In this document: positions 12,440 to 23,480 of the stretch, piece after piece
Layout of the letters: every line of letters begins with the position of its first letter
Position numbering within the stretch: position 1 is the first letter of the stretch
DNA from: Salvator merianae
Taxonomy: Eukaryota > Chordata > Lepidosauria > Squamata > Teiidae
Reading direction: 5' to 3'
DNA length: 64,000 nucleotides
Assembly: GCA_003586115.2 (NCBI GenBank)
Contig: QVOM02000126.1
Coordinates: forward strand, 57,518,943 to 57,582,942
Translations under genes and position numbers: made by a program
The notes under the pieces: generated by a model
The model's input: only the letters and a program-made list of their open reading frames with translations
Told to the model about the DNA's origin: nothing
The model's database searches: none

Positions 12440-13175
12440 TATATTTACTCTTTTTCTCTTTTTATTAAATTTTCATCTTTATTTCATTCATAAATATCTC
12501 TCACTTTCACATTCTATATACAGTTCTTCCAAATACCTCTTCCTCTTCCTCACTCCCGATGAACTTGAATCTTTTCCTTTAAATATTGATCCTACTTATC
12601 CTGAAAATTGTTTATACTGCATCTGTAAGTTCCTTGTTCGCTGTATATTGTACTACTTTCCTACAATTTTTAACCCAACTTCTCTTTTCCAACATGTCCA
12701 TGTATACAAGTCTTCTTTCATGTACAAAATCAAACATCATATAGTCACAATGTGTCCATTTAATAATAGTCCATTTCATCACCTCTTCCTATCTCCATGT
12801 TGCTACAGTAGCCCTGAATAATTGCTTAACTATAGATTTATCTTTATTTATTTCCATTCCTTCTGTAGGTCACATGAAACAGATCTCCATCGTCCATCCA
12901 ATATGTAAGTCCATTATTTCATTAATGTATTCTCCAACTTTCTCCCAAAATTTTTCTCAACTCCTTACATTCCCGGCATTGGTGTATGTATGTTTCTTTC
13001 TGGCCACAGTCATGCTAACGATTGGCAAACATATTTCTATTAGATATGTTAACTGACATGGGGTCCAGTACCATCTGTACCAGAGCTTCATTTGTAATTC
13101 CTTGCTTTTATTATATTTACTGTTCTTCATATTTTGAATCCATTGATTTGCTTTTACTTTCACTAAGTTACCTAA
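12440..13175 (-). mobile_element. L1 LINE ORF2 3' end, degenerate
   Basis: Minus-strand reading of 12957-13181 contains MKLWYRWYWTPCQLTYLIEI, the 'YRWYxTPxxL' block that precedes the terminal cysteine region of L1 ORF2. Further along, EKVGEYINEIMDLH and later YMMFDFVHERR continue the C-terminal text in shifted frames. Several stops and frameshifts break the reading. The 3' end is near 12440 in T-rich plus-strand sequence. It is related to the 7.1 kb copy (shared YMMFDF / QMMFDF block). Confidence 0.75.
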
Positions 13176-13569
13176 GATCAAAATGTGAAGAATTAGCAGC
13201 TGGCACCAGTTCCAAACTTATGGTAGCTATGAACTTGCTGGTACACTTTATGCCCAGTTTGTTCTCCCTGTCATATGGCGATAATATTGTCCTGCCATAC
13301 ATGAATGTTGTTCTTACATGCATAGTAAGTATTGCAGATTAATTAGTTAATTGGTTAATAGCCCACTTTTTGGAACTATAAATCTTAAAATGTCCATAGC
13401 AATGAATATCTTTAGACCTGCAAAAACTGATGTGCCTTAACTTGAGATATCAGAATGTTTCAATGGAGATGGGTGAAATGGAATTCGGGTGTGCCATAAC
13501 CTAAAATATCCTGTCCCGTACAATAAACAAAAATAGTGAGTCCTGGGCCAAATTAAAAAAAAAAAGAGA

Positions 13570-14500
13570 GAGAGAGCCCTACCCTCCTGCAGGTAAATGG
13601 CTGACACCTTTTGTCAAATCTTTGTTTCCAAACAAAATTAAAATATTTCCTGTCGGGAAGAATAATTTTAAATTTTTGAAGTGGTGTTTTGAAAATGACT
13701 GCATGTTTGAAGAATCCATGATAACATGGACGAGAAATTTTAATTATAATATACAGATGGAACAATGGGAAAAACTTTGGACTAAAGATTTGAAATTTAC
13801 TGTTTGTAATGATTTAAGGAGAATGTATACAAGACGATGTACAGATGGTATTTAACACCTTATAAAATTTCAGAAATGTATCAAGGTATATTGAATAAAT
13901 GTTAGAAATATAAAAAGCAGGAAGGCACTTTTAACCATATGTGGTGGACTTGTACAAAAGCAAAAAAAAAAAAAAAGGTGGAAATATTTCTGGTCATGCA
14001 GAAGATTTTAAAGATTAACATTTCTTTTAAACAAGAATTTTATCTATTAGGGATAACAGGAGATAGGTTTGATAAGATTAATGTTTTAATGAAAATATGG
14101 TAACTGGCGCTAGAATTGTATATGCACAAAAATGGAAAGGAGATAAAATACCCATGGTGGATGATGGGTTGGTTAAAATGATGGACCTTGCCGAGATGGA
14201 CAAATTGACTAATTTATTGAGAAATAAGACTGTTGATAAGTTTTATAGAAACTGGAAGCCCTCTATTGGCTTTCTGTAAGAATTAGAGAACAATCTTATT
14301 ATTGCTGGATTTGAAGAGTGGAGAGGAAAGAAGACAGATCGGTAGAAGAAAAGAATTTTAAAAATAGTAGGGGCAGGAAGTATGAAAGAAACTTTTGAAG
14401 AAGGAGGAAGTTGATATGTAAATAAAGTTAACCTATATTTTTTTTCCCTTTGGATTAAATATATGTTTTATATTCTTTGAATTAAAAAAAAGATTTAAAA
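13570..14500 (+). mobile_element. L1 LINE ORF2 3' end, degenerate
   Basis: Plus-strand text in several frames matches the L1 ORF2 C terminus: [20 protein letters not shown] near 13760, a broken histidine/tryptophan region at 13920, then ARIVYAQKWKGDKIP (from 14104) and DLAEMDKLTNLLRNKTVDKF (near 14190). It is followed by a short 3' UTR and A-rich DNA ending near 14500. The reverse-transcriptase core is missing. It lies head to head with the minus-strand L1 end at 12440-13175; since both carry the same C-terminal part they are separate insertions. Confidence 0.85.
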
Positions 14501-15115
14501 GAAAAGAAAATGACTGTATGTATTTTGTATCTCCTCTTGAATGTGAGACCCAAACCAAATGTTCCTGCTCCTCCACTACCCAACCACCAGAGGTTCTGTT
14601 GGGGAAGCAGTCTTTCAAGTATTTGGGGTCCAATGTAATAAATACACTTTCTTTTGTCTTACAGGGAGTTTTGCTTAGATTGAAGTTTGCCTACGTTGGA
14701 AGTTTAGATACCCTTACTTTGGCAAGACTGGCACAATGGCAGATTTTGATGCCTTTAGGTCTGCAGTGCTTGCTCACACATAAACACACCCCACTATTGT
14801 TCCCTGGCTTTGTAATATGTGACCAAGCCATAAGCAAAAACACAGGAACTGGCCCCAGAAGTCAGCTAGTTTCTGTGGTTTGCTAAATGGCCATGGGAAG
14901 ACAGCAGGAAAGGTAGGTTGCTACAGCTGCTGCTGTTCGTCTGCATGGTGGTATTGGTGAGGGACTGCTGAAATGCTATCAGAGTGCCTTTTCACAGAAG
15001 AGACAGTGAAGGCACTTTCTGCCTCCCTTCAGCAAAATGGTGGCCCTATGGGTGGGGGATCATGTGATCCCCACACCCTCCATAAATGCAATAAATTTGT
15101 GATGCAGATTCTGCA

Positions 15116-15303
15116 GCGATGGCTTGTTGCTTTAAGGGCAGCTGTTTGCATGTCACTGGAATGGGAGTTTGCTGGCAGCAGGGTCTGCATTTTGCTATAG
15201 CAGGCTACTGCAAGACCTGCCCAGTGAGGGGCATGTCGTCGTGGCCAGAGATCTCCCCTTCCAGCGACATGCAAACACCAGCCCTTAAAGCGACGAGCCG
15301 TCA
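15116..15303. repeat. inverted repeat, arms about 50 bp
   Basis: Left arm GCTTGTTGCTTTAAGGGCAG and CTGTTTGCATGTCACTGGAA (15122-15161) pairs with the right arm TTCCAGCGACATGCAAACAC and CAGCCCTTAAAGCGACGAGC (15259-15298) with a few mismatches. The shape suggests a MITE or a hairpin-derived repeat, but ends and target duplication are not clear. Confidence 0.7.
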
Positions 15304-15309
15304 TTGAGA

Positions 15310-16190
15310 TTTTGCCTGAAGCTTCAGACTTTAGAGTCCTTCTCTGTGGGTCATTCCACTTACCATGTGTCCAACATGGTAATCAACAATGGCCAGCACA
15401 CATGTGGCAGAGCCAGAAGCTCCAGAATGGCAACATACTAGTTTGTAGGTTTTGTCTGAAGGCCATAAAGAGCAGGCAAACCTCCCTTTGATCTCGATCT
15501 GAGCTCGGGATCAAAGAAGGATTTGCCAGAACTCTGCTGGTTTTAAACAAAGCTGACAAACTGGCATGTGGTTATTTTGGGCACTTCTGGTGTTCCGTGT
15601 GCTATTTTCAATAATACGCCACTTTGACCTTCCATCCAGGAAAAGGAAAATAAGTGTATTTGTATGCTGTCAGTTAGTGGATGGGATACCTTGCTATGTG
15701 AGGGCACTAGCCTGAATACTGAATAAAGACATGGAGAAGGTAATGAACTTTAAATAAATATTTAGAGGCATTCTGATTTCATCTTTATTATTCTGTTAGA
15801 TCAGAATAATAATAAAACAAAAATATAAAGGAATACATTGAGGAATATATAAGAACTAGAAATATGGAAATACAAAATCAACCACATATAATGCAAATCT
15901 TTATAAAGGCAGTTTGTTTTCCAAGAGTCACTTTTGGAAATGCAATTTGGTTAACAGGATGCAGGTTAAAATTTTATCTCTGCATCATCATCAAATGGCT
16001 TTTGAGTGTCCTTGGTGTGTCATATTTTTAGAGCTACCACACACAGAGGACTAATCACTCTGAAGTACCACAGGGTCTTCCTGAACTTTTTATTTTTCTG
16101 GGCACCAATATGAACACATGTTTAAAAGAACACACCCTTTGACCAGGACATAATTTGGCAGGTATATAATTATGGCAGTAATTAACTTAT
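15310..16190. other. unannotated stretch
   Basis: No recognised gene or repeat; A/T-rich from 15740 to 15900 with no recognisable LINE text. Frames are short and interrupted. Confidence 0.35.
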
Positions 16191-16320
16191 TTTACAGGAA
16201 AGAAATTATACAGTGCAAGATATAAACAATTATCATCATAAATCCCATTGCTAATTACCTGTTACATGTTATTGAGACAATCATAAAGCCACAAGACTCA
16301 ACAAATTTTGTTTTATAGGG
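16190..16320. promoter_or_regulatory. candidate conserved non-coding element
   Basis: A repeat-free block contains CATTGCTAATTACCTGTTAC (16247) with a homeodomain core and an E-box-like CACCTG-type site, plus ACAATTATC and CAATCATAAAGC. The composition resembles deeply conserved vertebrate enhancers. This is a visual inference; conservation has not been measured. Confidence 0.25.
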
Positions 16321-16559
16321 CCTAAATTTGGAAATACCCTGTGTTAAAACAGGGTATCATCTGAAATGTTTTGAAAGAAAAAAGAGAGAATGCAAAGAGT
16401 AGGACTTAATTCTAAATATTATTCTTGACACAATTACACTCATAACAGACAACTGTTCATAGGATCAATGCAACTCCATGTGGGAACGTACATCAGTTAT
16501 GCATATAGCCATATTCTCTCTGAAAACGGAAGGCTGCTCACAAATGTAGAGTTCTTTAC

Positions 16560-17012
16560 TGATCGGACCAATGACCCATCTAATCCAGTGGTCTGTTCTT
16601 GCAGTCCCCAAACAGCTGCACAGAAAAGCCCACCAGCAGGATGTGAGTACACAGCTTGCGCTGCTTGCAGTGTTCTATCAGCCGGCCTTCAGAGGCAAAC
16701 TGCTTTCATAGCTAATAGCCATTGATAGCCTTGACTTCTATGAATTGGTCCAAATTTATTAATCTATCCAAGCTGATAACCAGCGTCATATCTTGAGAGA
16801 GTGAATTCCAAAGTTTAAGTATGTGTTGTGTAAAAAAACACATTCTGTTTGTCCCGATTTGTCCAGAATTCAGTTTCACTGGGAGACCTCTAAAGACAGC
16901 AAGAAGTCTATTGATTTTAAGGATACTGTCTACTTTGACTCTGTATATTGTCTGCATGAGTATCCTATGCACTCTCTTTTCTTTTGTAATCTATTATATT
17001 TCTTAATAAAAT
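16560..17012 (-). mobile_element. CR1-like LINE 3' region, reverse strand
   Basis: On the plus strand the phrases TGACCCATCTAATCCAGTGG, GAGTGAATTCCAAAGTTTAA and GTATGTGTTGTGTAAAAAAA are in the order seen in reverse-strand copies of squamate CR1-like LINE ends. The minus strand translates in pieces to text such as LWNSLSQDM. There is no intact frame. The far right ends in an AATAAA-rich stretch at 17005-17035. Confidence 0.55.
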
Positions 17013-17249
17013 AAACAAATAAATGGAATAAACTCTAAACCAAACAAACAAGGCTTGGTTTTTGTTTGTTTTTTGCCAGGGCCCAGTATTCATTACAGCT
17101 GGTTGGCTGGTCAGGGTGCCTCTGGTCTGTCTGACTGCTGAGTTTGATGTGTGCATAGTTCTGGCCTTGCTCTGCATTATATGATGGTGCCTGTCTCACT
17201 TTCTTTGCCTATTCCATCTTTGCCGTGACTGCCATGAGGGTGTGTAGAC

Positions 17250-17332
17250 AGGCTGCATCCAGATGTCACTTATTTATTCCGTTATATTTGGATATCCCAG
17301 AATAATGCTTTTTTGATGTCTGGATGCAGCCT
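17250..17332. mobile_element. 83-bp inverted-repeat mini-element
   Basis: AGGCTGCATCCAGATGTCA at the left is the reverse complement of TGATGTCTGGATGCAGCCT at the right apart from one base. The spacer of about 45 bp is A/T-rich. The shape is that of a very small MITE; no duplication of the target is obvious. Confidence 0.6.
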
Positions 17333-17339
17333 TAGAAGA

Positions 17340-18350
17340 AGGAAAAAAAACCCATTTTCTCTGTTTCTCACAATGTTCTTACCAGCTTGACATTTCTAAG
17401 CATTCTAACTATTTGACATTGAAAACATTCTTACCTGAACTGTCTTGGAAGAACTGTATTCTTAAAAAAAAAGAAAGAAAAATCTATAGATGCTTCTTTA
17501 AAACAGTTAGTAAAGACAAATGGCACCTCTGAGTTGCTTTCCCCATTCAGCCATTTCTTTTTGTAACATTAAAGGATGCATGTTTTATGCTGCTGTCACA
17601 TCTAGTTTAGCTGCCTGAAGGAGTGAATATAAATGGCATTATAGTCACTTGATTTGCCTTTTACACAAAAACTATGAAATAGTACTGACTATAAAACATA
17701 GGCTTGCCAGTACTAAATTTTGAATGTTAAATACTTTGGCTGATGTCAAATATCTGTACTTGCCTACTTTTTGACTGGCTATTCCTTTTAAGTTTCTAAT
17801 AGCAGCCTGATGCGCAGAAACACTGGCTGCAGCTCTACTGAACTGTCTGAAGGTGCCTGAGGGAGGCAACTCCATCATCCAGCTGGCCAATGTGTCTTCC
17901 TGGCTCCGTTGCCACTGGGCCGGACCATATTTTGAAGCATCTACATGTGAGCACAGCGAGCAGCCTCCCCCTCTAGGTGTGTGTATAGCAGCCCCTTGAG
18001 TCACAGTGGTCCATACTGATAGACTGTGGCAAGACAGTGGGCCATATCATGGCACAAGGCAATAACTTGAGAGTCTCTTCCTCACACACTGAACTTTTAT
18101 CACCTTTACCGGGCACCTTTACCAGGCACTTGTGCCTCCTAGGATGCTTCAGTAGGAAGGAATGGAAGCCTGGCGACCCTGGAGGGCTTAACAGGCATAT
18201 TCACTGCATAGTGGAGAAATCTGCAGCAGGCTGATCTTTAGGCTTTGAGAAGATATATGTAAGAACTTTCTATGTTGTACTCCAGTTAAGCAAGGGGAAA
18301 AAATATCCTTAACTGAAAATTTGCTTCTCTGAAAGAGATTTTAGCAGTAA
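17340..18350. other. unannotated stretch
   Basis: No recognised gene or repeat. The open minus frame at 17672-18004 (110 codons) has no recognisable domain and no splice context. Confidence 0.35.
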
Positions 18351-18475
18351 TCATCACACATTTTCCACAATTAGTTAATTTATTCTCATCGCTGTTATTA
18401 CCTAGTATCCCACAAAGGGGAATCCATTCCTGTAAACAAACCAAAAATGACCTAATTTTCTGAAATGTTATATAT
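18350..18475. promoter_or_regulatory. candidate conserved non-coding element
   Basis: Repeat-free block with TTAGTTAATTTATTCTCATC, CCACAAAGGGG (SOX/TCF-like) and CCTGTAAACAAAC (forkhead-like) within 80 bp. The clustering of sites for different factor classes is enhancer-like. This is inference only. Confidence 0.25.
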
Positions 18476-18510
18476 AGCTGAGAAGTGAATCATTACAAGT
18501 TTTTTTTTTA

Positions 18511-18558
18511 AACACACACACACGCACACACGCACACACGCACACACACACACACACA
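18511..18558. repeat. (CA)n microsatellite with CG interruptions
   Basis: CACACA units interrupted three times by CG (ACGCACACACG pattern), directly visible, next to a T9 run. Confidence 0.95.
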
Positions 18559-18559
18559 T

Positions 18560-19945
18560 TCTCTTCAGTATTGCAGAGATCAACAGTAGGGTAAAGTCCT
18601 TGGCCAGTTATCACATGTGTTTTAGACATGAATTCTAGGTTCATTTTAAAAACAGTTGCCAAACCCCTCATGGCTGCTAGTGAATGTAAAGTAATGTTCC
18701 ATGCTCCTCATTATATGCTTAATATGAATATGTTTCCTTTTCCATATAAATCATTCTGCATGGAACAACCAATCATTCACTGGAAATTCACTAAATTAAA
18801 GTATAGATGACAGCTTGGAAATTTGTAAGGAACCATCCTGTGCTGCTGATTTGGATCTACAACAATCATTTTCTAGAGGAGGAGAAGGAAGGTAAATGAC
18901 TTCTGTATTTTTGTCAAGAAAAAATCAGGAGTGTCCTTTTGTAGACACAAGGACATCTTTAAATTTAGTACAACCACATATCTCTCAATGGTCTATAAGA
19001 TTTTCTTTAAATTTTCAGATAATCTGAAGCTTTTAGCTGTATTCAAAAACAAGAAGTCCCTTATAATAGTTCATTGTGACCATAGTTGCTTTGGAACTAT
19101 CAAAGCATACAGTAGACAAAATGCACATACGTATTTTGAGTTGTGGTACTGTACAACTTTGAAGGAAGCAGAAGCAGAAGACGATTGTATGTAGGAGTAA
19201 TACTTGAGTGTGAGACCTTGAGAAAAGTTCTTTATAACCCTTCACAGTGAACCACTACACCAGTAATTGTATTGCAGTAATTGAAAATTATTAGAAATGA
19301 CATTGAGAGTAAACAGAAATTGAATAAATGTAGCTAAATTAACTCCTGGGTGAATGCACCTAAATTCCCTCTAGTATGCATGTTAAATTTCATTTCAGTA
19401 GGTTTTTGGAATGTATAGCTCTAATAGGTAGACACACAGCCAGTTTCTGCACCACATGCCTTGGTGTGCTATTTGGTGGCTTGTCTTGGCCTTGATAATT
19501 GAATCTGAGCCAAGAACAGAGCAGAGAAGGTGGCACATGCCAGGGGTCGTCCATGTTGCTATGACCCTGTTCTAGTTGGACGCTTGGTGGATTTTGGTTG
19601 CATGCCACAAATGGCTCACTTCCAAGGCCATTTCTGAAGCCCAGCAAGATGGTGCTAGACTCCATGTGTTGCTTGGGCCACTGCAGCTATCTGCAAAGCC
19701 CACATCCCGGAAATGCTCAAGAGACTTCTATAAAATGGTCTTCTGTTGGATTCTTCTCTGGTAAAATTTTCATGCTGGGAAGTGCTCCAAGTGAAAGACC
19801 TGTGTGTCTGGAGAGTTCCCAACAAATCTGCACGTCCCAAAGATTACTCTGGTGAGCAGATCCTGCATTCCAGCAGTAGGTAAACGTCCTTTTTGGTGCA
19901 CGACCAAGGGATATTTGCCTCTCAGTTCTCTTTTCTGTGCCCTAC
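18560..19945. other. unannotated stretch
   Basis: No recognised gene or repeat. Overlapping frames on opposite strands at 19390-19855 (61 to 91 codons) have no domain and look like chance. Confidence 0.35.
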
Positions 19946-19949
19946 TACT

Positions 19950-20120
19950 TAGAGTTGTTATAGCTCAGTGGCAGAACATTTGCTTTAGATGAAGAAGGTT
20001 TCAGGTTTGGTCTCAGAATTTTTGTATTGTTCAGTGACAACTTCATGGATTGGTGCTGCTGGGGAAGGTCCCAAGAGCTGAACTTGGTTTGACAGCCATC
20101 TTTTCTCTCTTCCTAGTAGC
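19950..20120 (+). mobile_element. tRNA-derived SINE, tail not BovB-like
   Basis: GTTATAGCTCAGTGGCAGAA (19956) is a clear A-box context and TTTCAGGTTTGGTCTC (19999) a mutated B box, with CATTTGCTTTAGATG between. The tail (about 100 bp, through GGGAAGGTCCCAAGAGC) lacks the BovB-like ACCACTTCTGTATC motif of the Sauria units at 3.2 and 4.0 kb, so this belongs to a different tRNA-derived SINE family. Confidence 0.65.
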
Positions 20121-20129
20121 ACTAAACAT

Positions 20130-21045
20130 TGATGTCTGAGGTATAGTTAGTACACATTGTGAAGGAAAAGAAATGATGATGACAAGACTAGAGAAATGAA
20201 ACAGCGGGGTTTCGGGTGGGTGGGTGGCTTGTCCTTAAACCTCAGTTTTGCATAAATCCATTCTGGAAATAAAGGAATATACACAACATAGACCTATGAA
20301 GGTGTATTTAGAGATGATATGTTGAATGCAGTGGAGTTTATTTCAGGATATATGTAGGATCACAGACTTAAGTATCTTTGTTAAAAAAGAGGAGGAGTGC
20401 CAGATGGCCTGATGAAGGTAATAATCTGCTCAAATAAACATTCCTTGTACTCATGGGACATAAATTACTATCATCCTTTTGCCAGCATCCTCTTTTATGG
20501 CAATGTATTGCAGCATTTATTGATTTAGTTTGTCAACCAGGTCTCAACAGTAGATATCAATTTTCCAAATCTATTCCAGACCCATTTTAATGCTATGGCA
20601 ATGTTGTTTTTCCTATAAAACAATATAAGCCAGAAGAAGAATGGGGGAACATGTGCCTTTTGGTTCTTCTGGAGCCCTCAGCAGCTTTCAATATTGTTGG
20701 CCACCATATACTTCTGGGTCTTGTTACACCACAATCACTTTGCAGAATTGTACATATGTAGGAAGAGTACAGGAATCTGGACTGGAAGATGCCAGAGATC
20801 ATATTCAGTAATGGAACTTCCACGAAGATCAGAGCCCCATTATAGCTATGAGAAAATGTGGTGAGGTCTCAATGCTTTCTCACTGAAGTGCCCATTGTGG
20901 CTCATGGGGCAAGGATAGAATGAGTTGTACTAACAGCAGGCAATGTAAAGCCACTGTTCTATGCAAACCCATATGAAAATTGCCCTCACTGAATATATTG
21001 GTTTATGCACAAGACTAAATTGAAACAAGCATGAAGTAGAAAGTG
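20130..21045. other. unannotated stretch
   Basis: No recognised gene or repeat. Confidence 0.35.
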
Positions 21046-21050
21046 AAATA

Positions 21051-21476
21051 GGGCCTGTTCGCACTTTACAGCCTAGAATGGTATAGCAATACCATTCAAG
21101 GCTGGAGAAGACCAAGTGTCACGGTGGCCATCCACACTTTGAGGGCTGGAACCTGAAGTGCAGATGGCTGTTCTGACTGCAATGACAGTAGTCATGACAA
21201 TGTCTAGCCATTGCCATGGTGACCAGGGACACAGTGCACAACTGCACAGCCATAGCCACAGCTGCAGCTGCAGCCATGCCACCCTGACCACTTGCAGAGT
21301 TCAAACCTGGAACAGAGAGTGAATGCTGCTGACCAGGAGCAATCCAGCTATTCCTCGTCAAGGTGTGGACAACGATTTTGTTGTTACAGCTAGAAGCATC
21401 TGGGCGCGGCTGTAGATCCTCCCAGACTCTGCGGTGACATGACTGTGCAGTCTGGCCTGCCAGTGCAAATAGGCCC
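21051..21476 (+). mobile_element. Family A MITE, complete, TSD ATA
   Basis: The left end is GGGCCTGTTCGCACTTTA and the right end is CCAGTGCAAATAGGCCC, its reverse complement apart from a few bases. The trinucleotide ATA flanks both ends (21048-21050 and 21477-21479). Inside, TAGAATGGTATAGCAATACC shares text with the copies at 6408, 37614 and 61885. The 144-codon minus frame across it is chance within a palindromic repeat. A 3-bp target duplication fits PIF/Harbinger-type transposition, but the superfamily is not proven. Confidence 0.85.
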
Positions 21477-21554
21477 ATAGACTGAGGTTCTGAACTACTG
21501 AATGTGTTAGGCACTGCTTTTTTTGCTCTTATGAGCAATCTCCCACTGATCAAA

Positions 21555-22860
21555 GTGTCAATAAGTATGTGGATAAAGGTGATACAGTGACATTGTCTGT
21601 CTGGACTTTCAGAAAGCTTTTGACAATGTCCCTCATCAAAGGCTCCTGAATAAACTAATCAGTCATGGAATAAGAGAACAGGTCCTGTCCTGAATTAGTA
21701 ATTGACTGAGGGACAAGAAACAGAAAGCAGTAATAAATGGACAGTTCCTAGACTGGAGAGAAGTGAGAAGTGGCATCCCTCAAGGTTCAGTATTGGAACC
21801 TGTGTTTATTAATTTGTTCATAAATGATCTAGAAGTAGAAGTAAGGAGTAAAATAGCAAAGTTGTTCAAAATTGTTCAGGATAGTAAAAACTAAAAGAGA
21901 TTGTGAATAGCTCCAGAAGGATTTCTTGACACTGGGCAACTGGGCAAAAAAGTGACAAACGCACTTCAATCATAGCAAGTGAAAAGTAATGTATATTGGG
22001 CAAAGAACCCCAATTACATATAAAATGATGTGGGCTGAACTTTCTGTGACAGCCCAGGAAAGGGATCTTGGGGTTCTGGTGGACAGCTCAATGAAAGTGT
22101 CGACTCAGTGCACAGTAGCAGTGAAAAAAGGAAATTCAATGCTAGGGGTAATTAGGAATGGAAAAGAAAATAAGTTGGCAAGAATCATTGTGCCTCTTTA
22201 TAAATCTGTGGTGAGACCACGTTTGGAATATTGCGTATAATTCTGGTCACTGCACCTTAGAAAGGATATTGTGGAACTGGAGAAGATGCAGAAAAAGGCA
22301 ACCAAAATGATCAAGGGGCTAAAACACCTCCCTTACGAAATCAGGCTGCAAAGTCTTCGCCTCCTCAGCTTTGAAAGATAGCATTTAAGAGGAGACTTGA
22401 TTGAAATATATAAAATCATGCACGCTATGGAAAAGGTGGATAGAGAAAAAAAAATCTCTATCACATAACAGTAGATCCAGGGACCACTCTATGAAGCTGA
22501 TGGGTAGGAGAGTTAGGGCCAACAAGTGGAAGTATTTTTTTTCACCCAGAGGGTCATTGATCTATGGAATTTACAATCAGAACAGGTAGTGACAGCAACC
22601 AGTCTGGACAGCTTTACAAAAGGTAAATTCATGGAGGACAGGTGTATCAATGCCTACTAGAATCGATGCCTATGTACCACTTCCAGAATGTTTCTAAAGG
22701 CCATCAGGGAGTTGAGAGCTGGTGAGAGTTTTGCTTTTGTCTTCTGCTTAAGAATGTTCAAAAACAATTGGTGACTCCCTGTGTGAGATAGGATGCTGGA
22801 CTGGATGGGCTGTGGCCTGACCAGAAGGGTCTCTCATATGTTCTTATGATCATATTATGG
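21555..22860 (+). mobile_element. CR1-like LINE, RT part and 3' end
   Basis: The reading LDFQKAFDNVPHQRLLNKLI is near 21600 and VRSGIPQGSVLEPVFINLFI near 21770; these are RT palm blocks ahead of and after the position of the catalytic YxDD motif. Further on come YKSVVRPRLEYCV (22200), then KDIVELEKMQKKATKMIKGL and YEIRLQSLRLLSFER in shifted frames. The 3' end has the tail CTGGACTGGATGGGCTGTGG and ends in ATGTTCTTATGA. Stops and frameshifts occur throughout; the endonuclease domain is absent. It begins directly downstream of a family A MITE. Confidence 0.85.
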
Positions 22861-22864
22861 ATTC

Positions 22865-23372
22865 TTTTTAAAAACAGAACAAAACAAAACAACCCCCCCA
22901 CACACATTTTATTGGTATTTTTAAGAGTTCTTCATTTTCTCCTTTGTTGAAATGGTGATTAATAAAGTCAGAAAACAGTATGCAGGTTAGGAATTTCTCA
23001 AGTAAGCACGTTATGAAATGCCATACACTTTAGTGTTGATTTCAGTCAGAACAACTAATGTGATTGGAGTTGCATTGGAGGCAATTACTGTAGGTATTCC
23101 TGATCTGAGAGATAAGAATGGAGATTCATGGCTGCAAAACAAAACAGGAACTCTGCAGCACAGGGCAAAATGCAAGAACTGTCTCTTTTGGGGAAAATTA
23201 AATACACTGGATGAAATCGTATCCTCTTTTACTACACGAATGCTCTACATTGTAAAGCTTTATGGTTGAGCACATGCATTGTGCATGCATTAGAGATGGT
23301 GTGCTCATGGTCAGTGAGGTAACTGTGTGTTGTTCTTCCTTTTGACTTGTCTCTTGAGCTTGAATTTTGTAG
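22865..23372. other. unannotated stretch
   Basis: No recognised repeat. It ends in a pyrimidine-rich tract and AG (23371-23372) that forms a good splice acceptor; see the candidate exon that follows. Confidence 0.3.
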
Positions 23373-23480
23373 TTTACACTGAACAGACCACACACTCAAG
23401 CCAAACACTGGCATCACCAGTTAAAAATCTTAAAGGAAAGCAAAGAACTGGAGAAGCAGCTGAATGCTGAAAGAAATAAG
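23373..23480 (+). other. weak candidate exon, 36 codons
   Basis: A pyrimidine-rich tract with TTGAATTTTGTAG ends at 23372. The next 108 bases are open in one frame and read FTLNRPHTQAKHWHHQLKIL, then KESKELEKQLNAERNK, ending at AAG before GTTGGC. The second half has leucine/isoleucine spacing compatible with a short coiled coil. Against it: the donor is poor, a second frame is also open up to a TGA, and I do not recognise the peptide. It is recorded only as a place to test. Confidence 0.15.

Noticed and set aside
12440..14500. L1 twin-priming inversion
   Set aside because: In twin priming the inverted part is upstream of the 3' part; here both halves carry the same C-terminal region, so it is two insertions.
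14518..14886. 122-codon open frame with a good acceptor at 14664
   Set aside because: CTTTCTTTTGTCTTACAG is a fine acceptor, but the frame begins in the L1 A-rich end, there is no convincing donor, and the peptide is not recognised.
21119..21553. 144-codon minus frame with alanine-rich part
   Set aside because: It lies inside and beyond a family A MITE, which is non-coding and palindromic.
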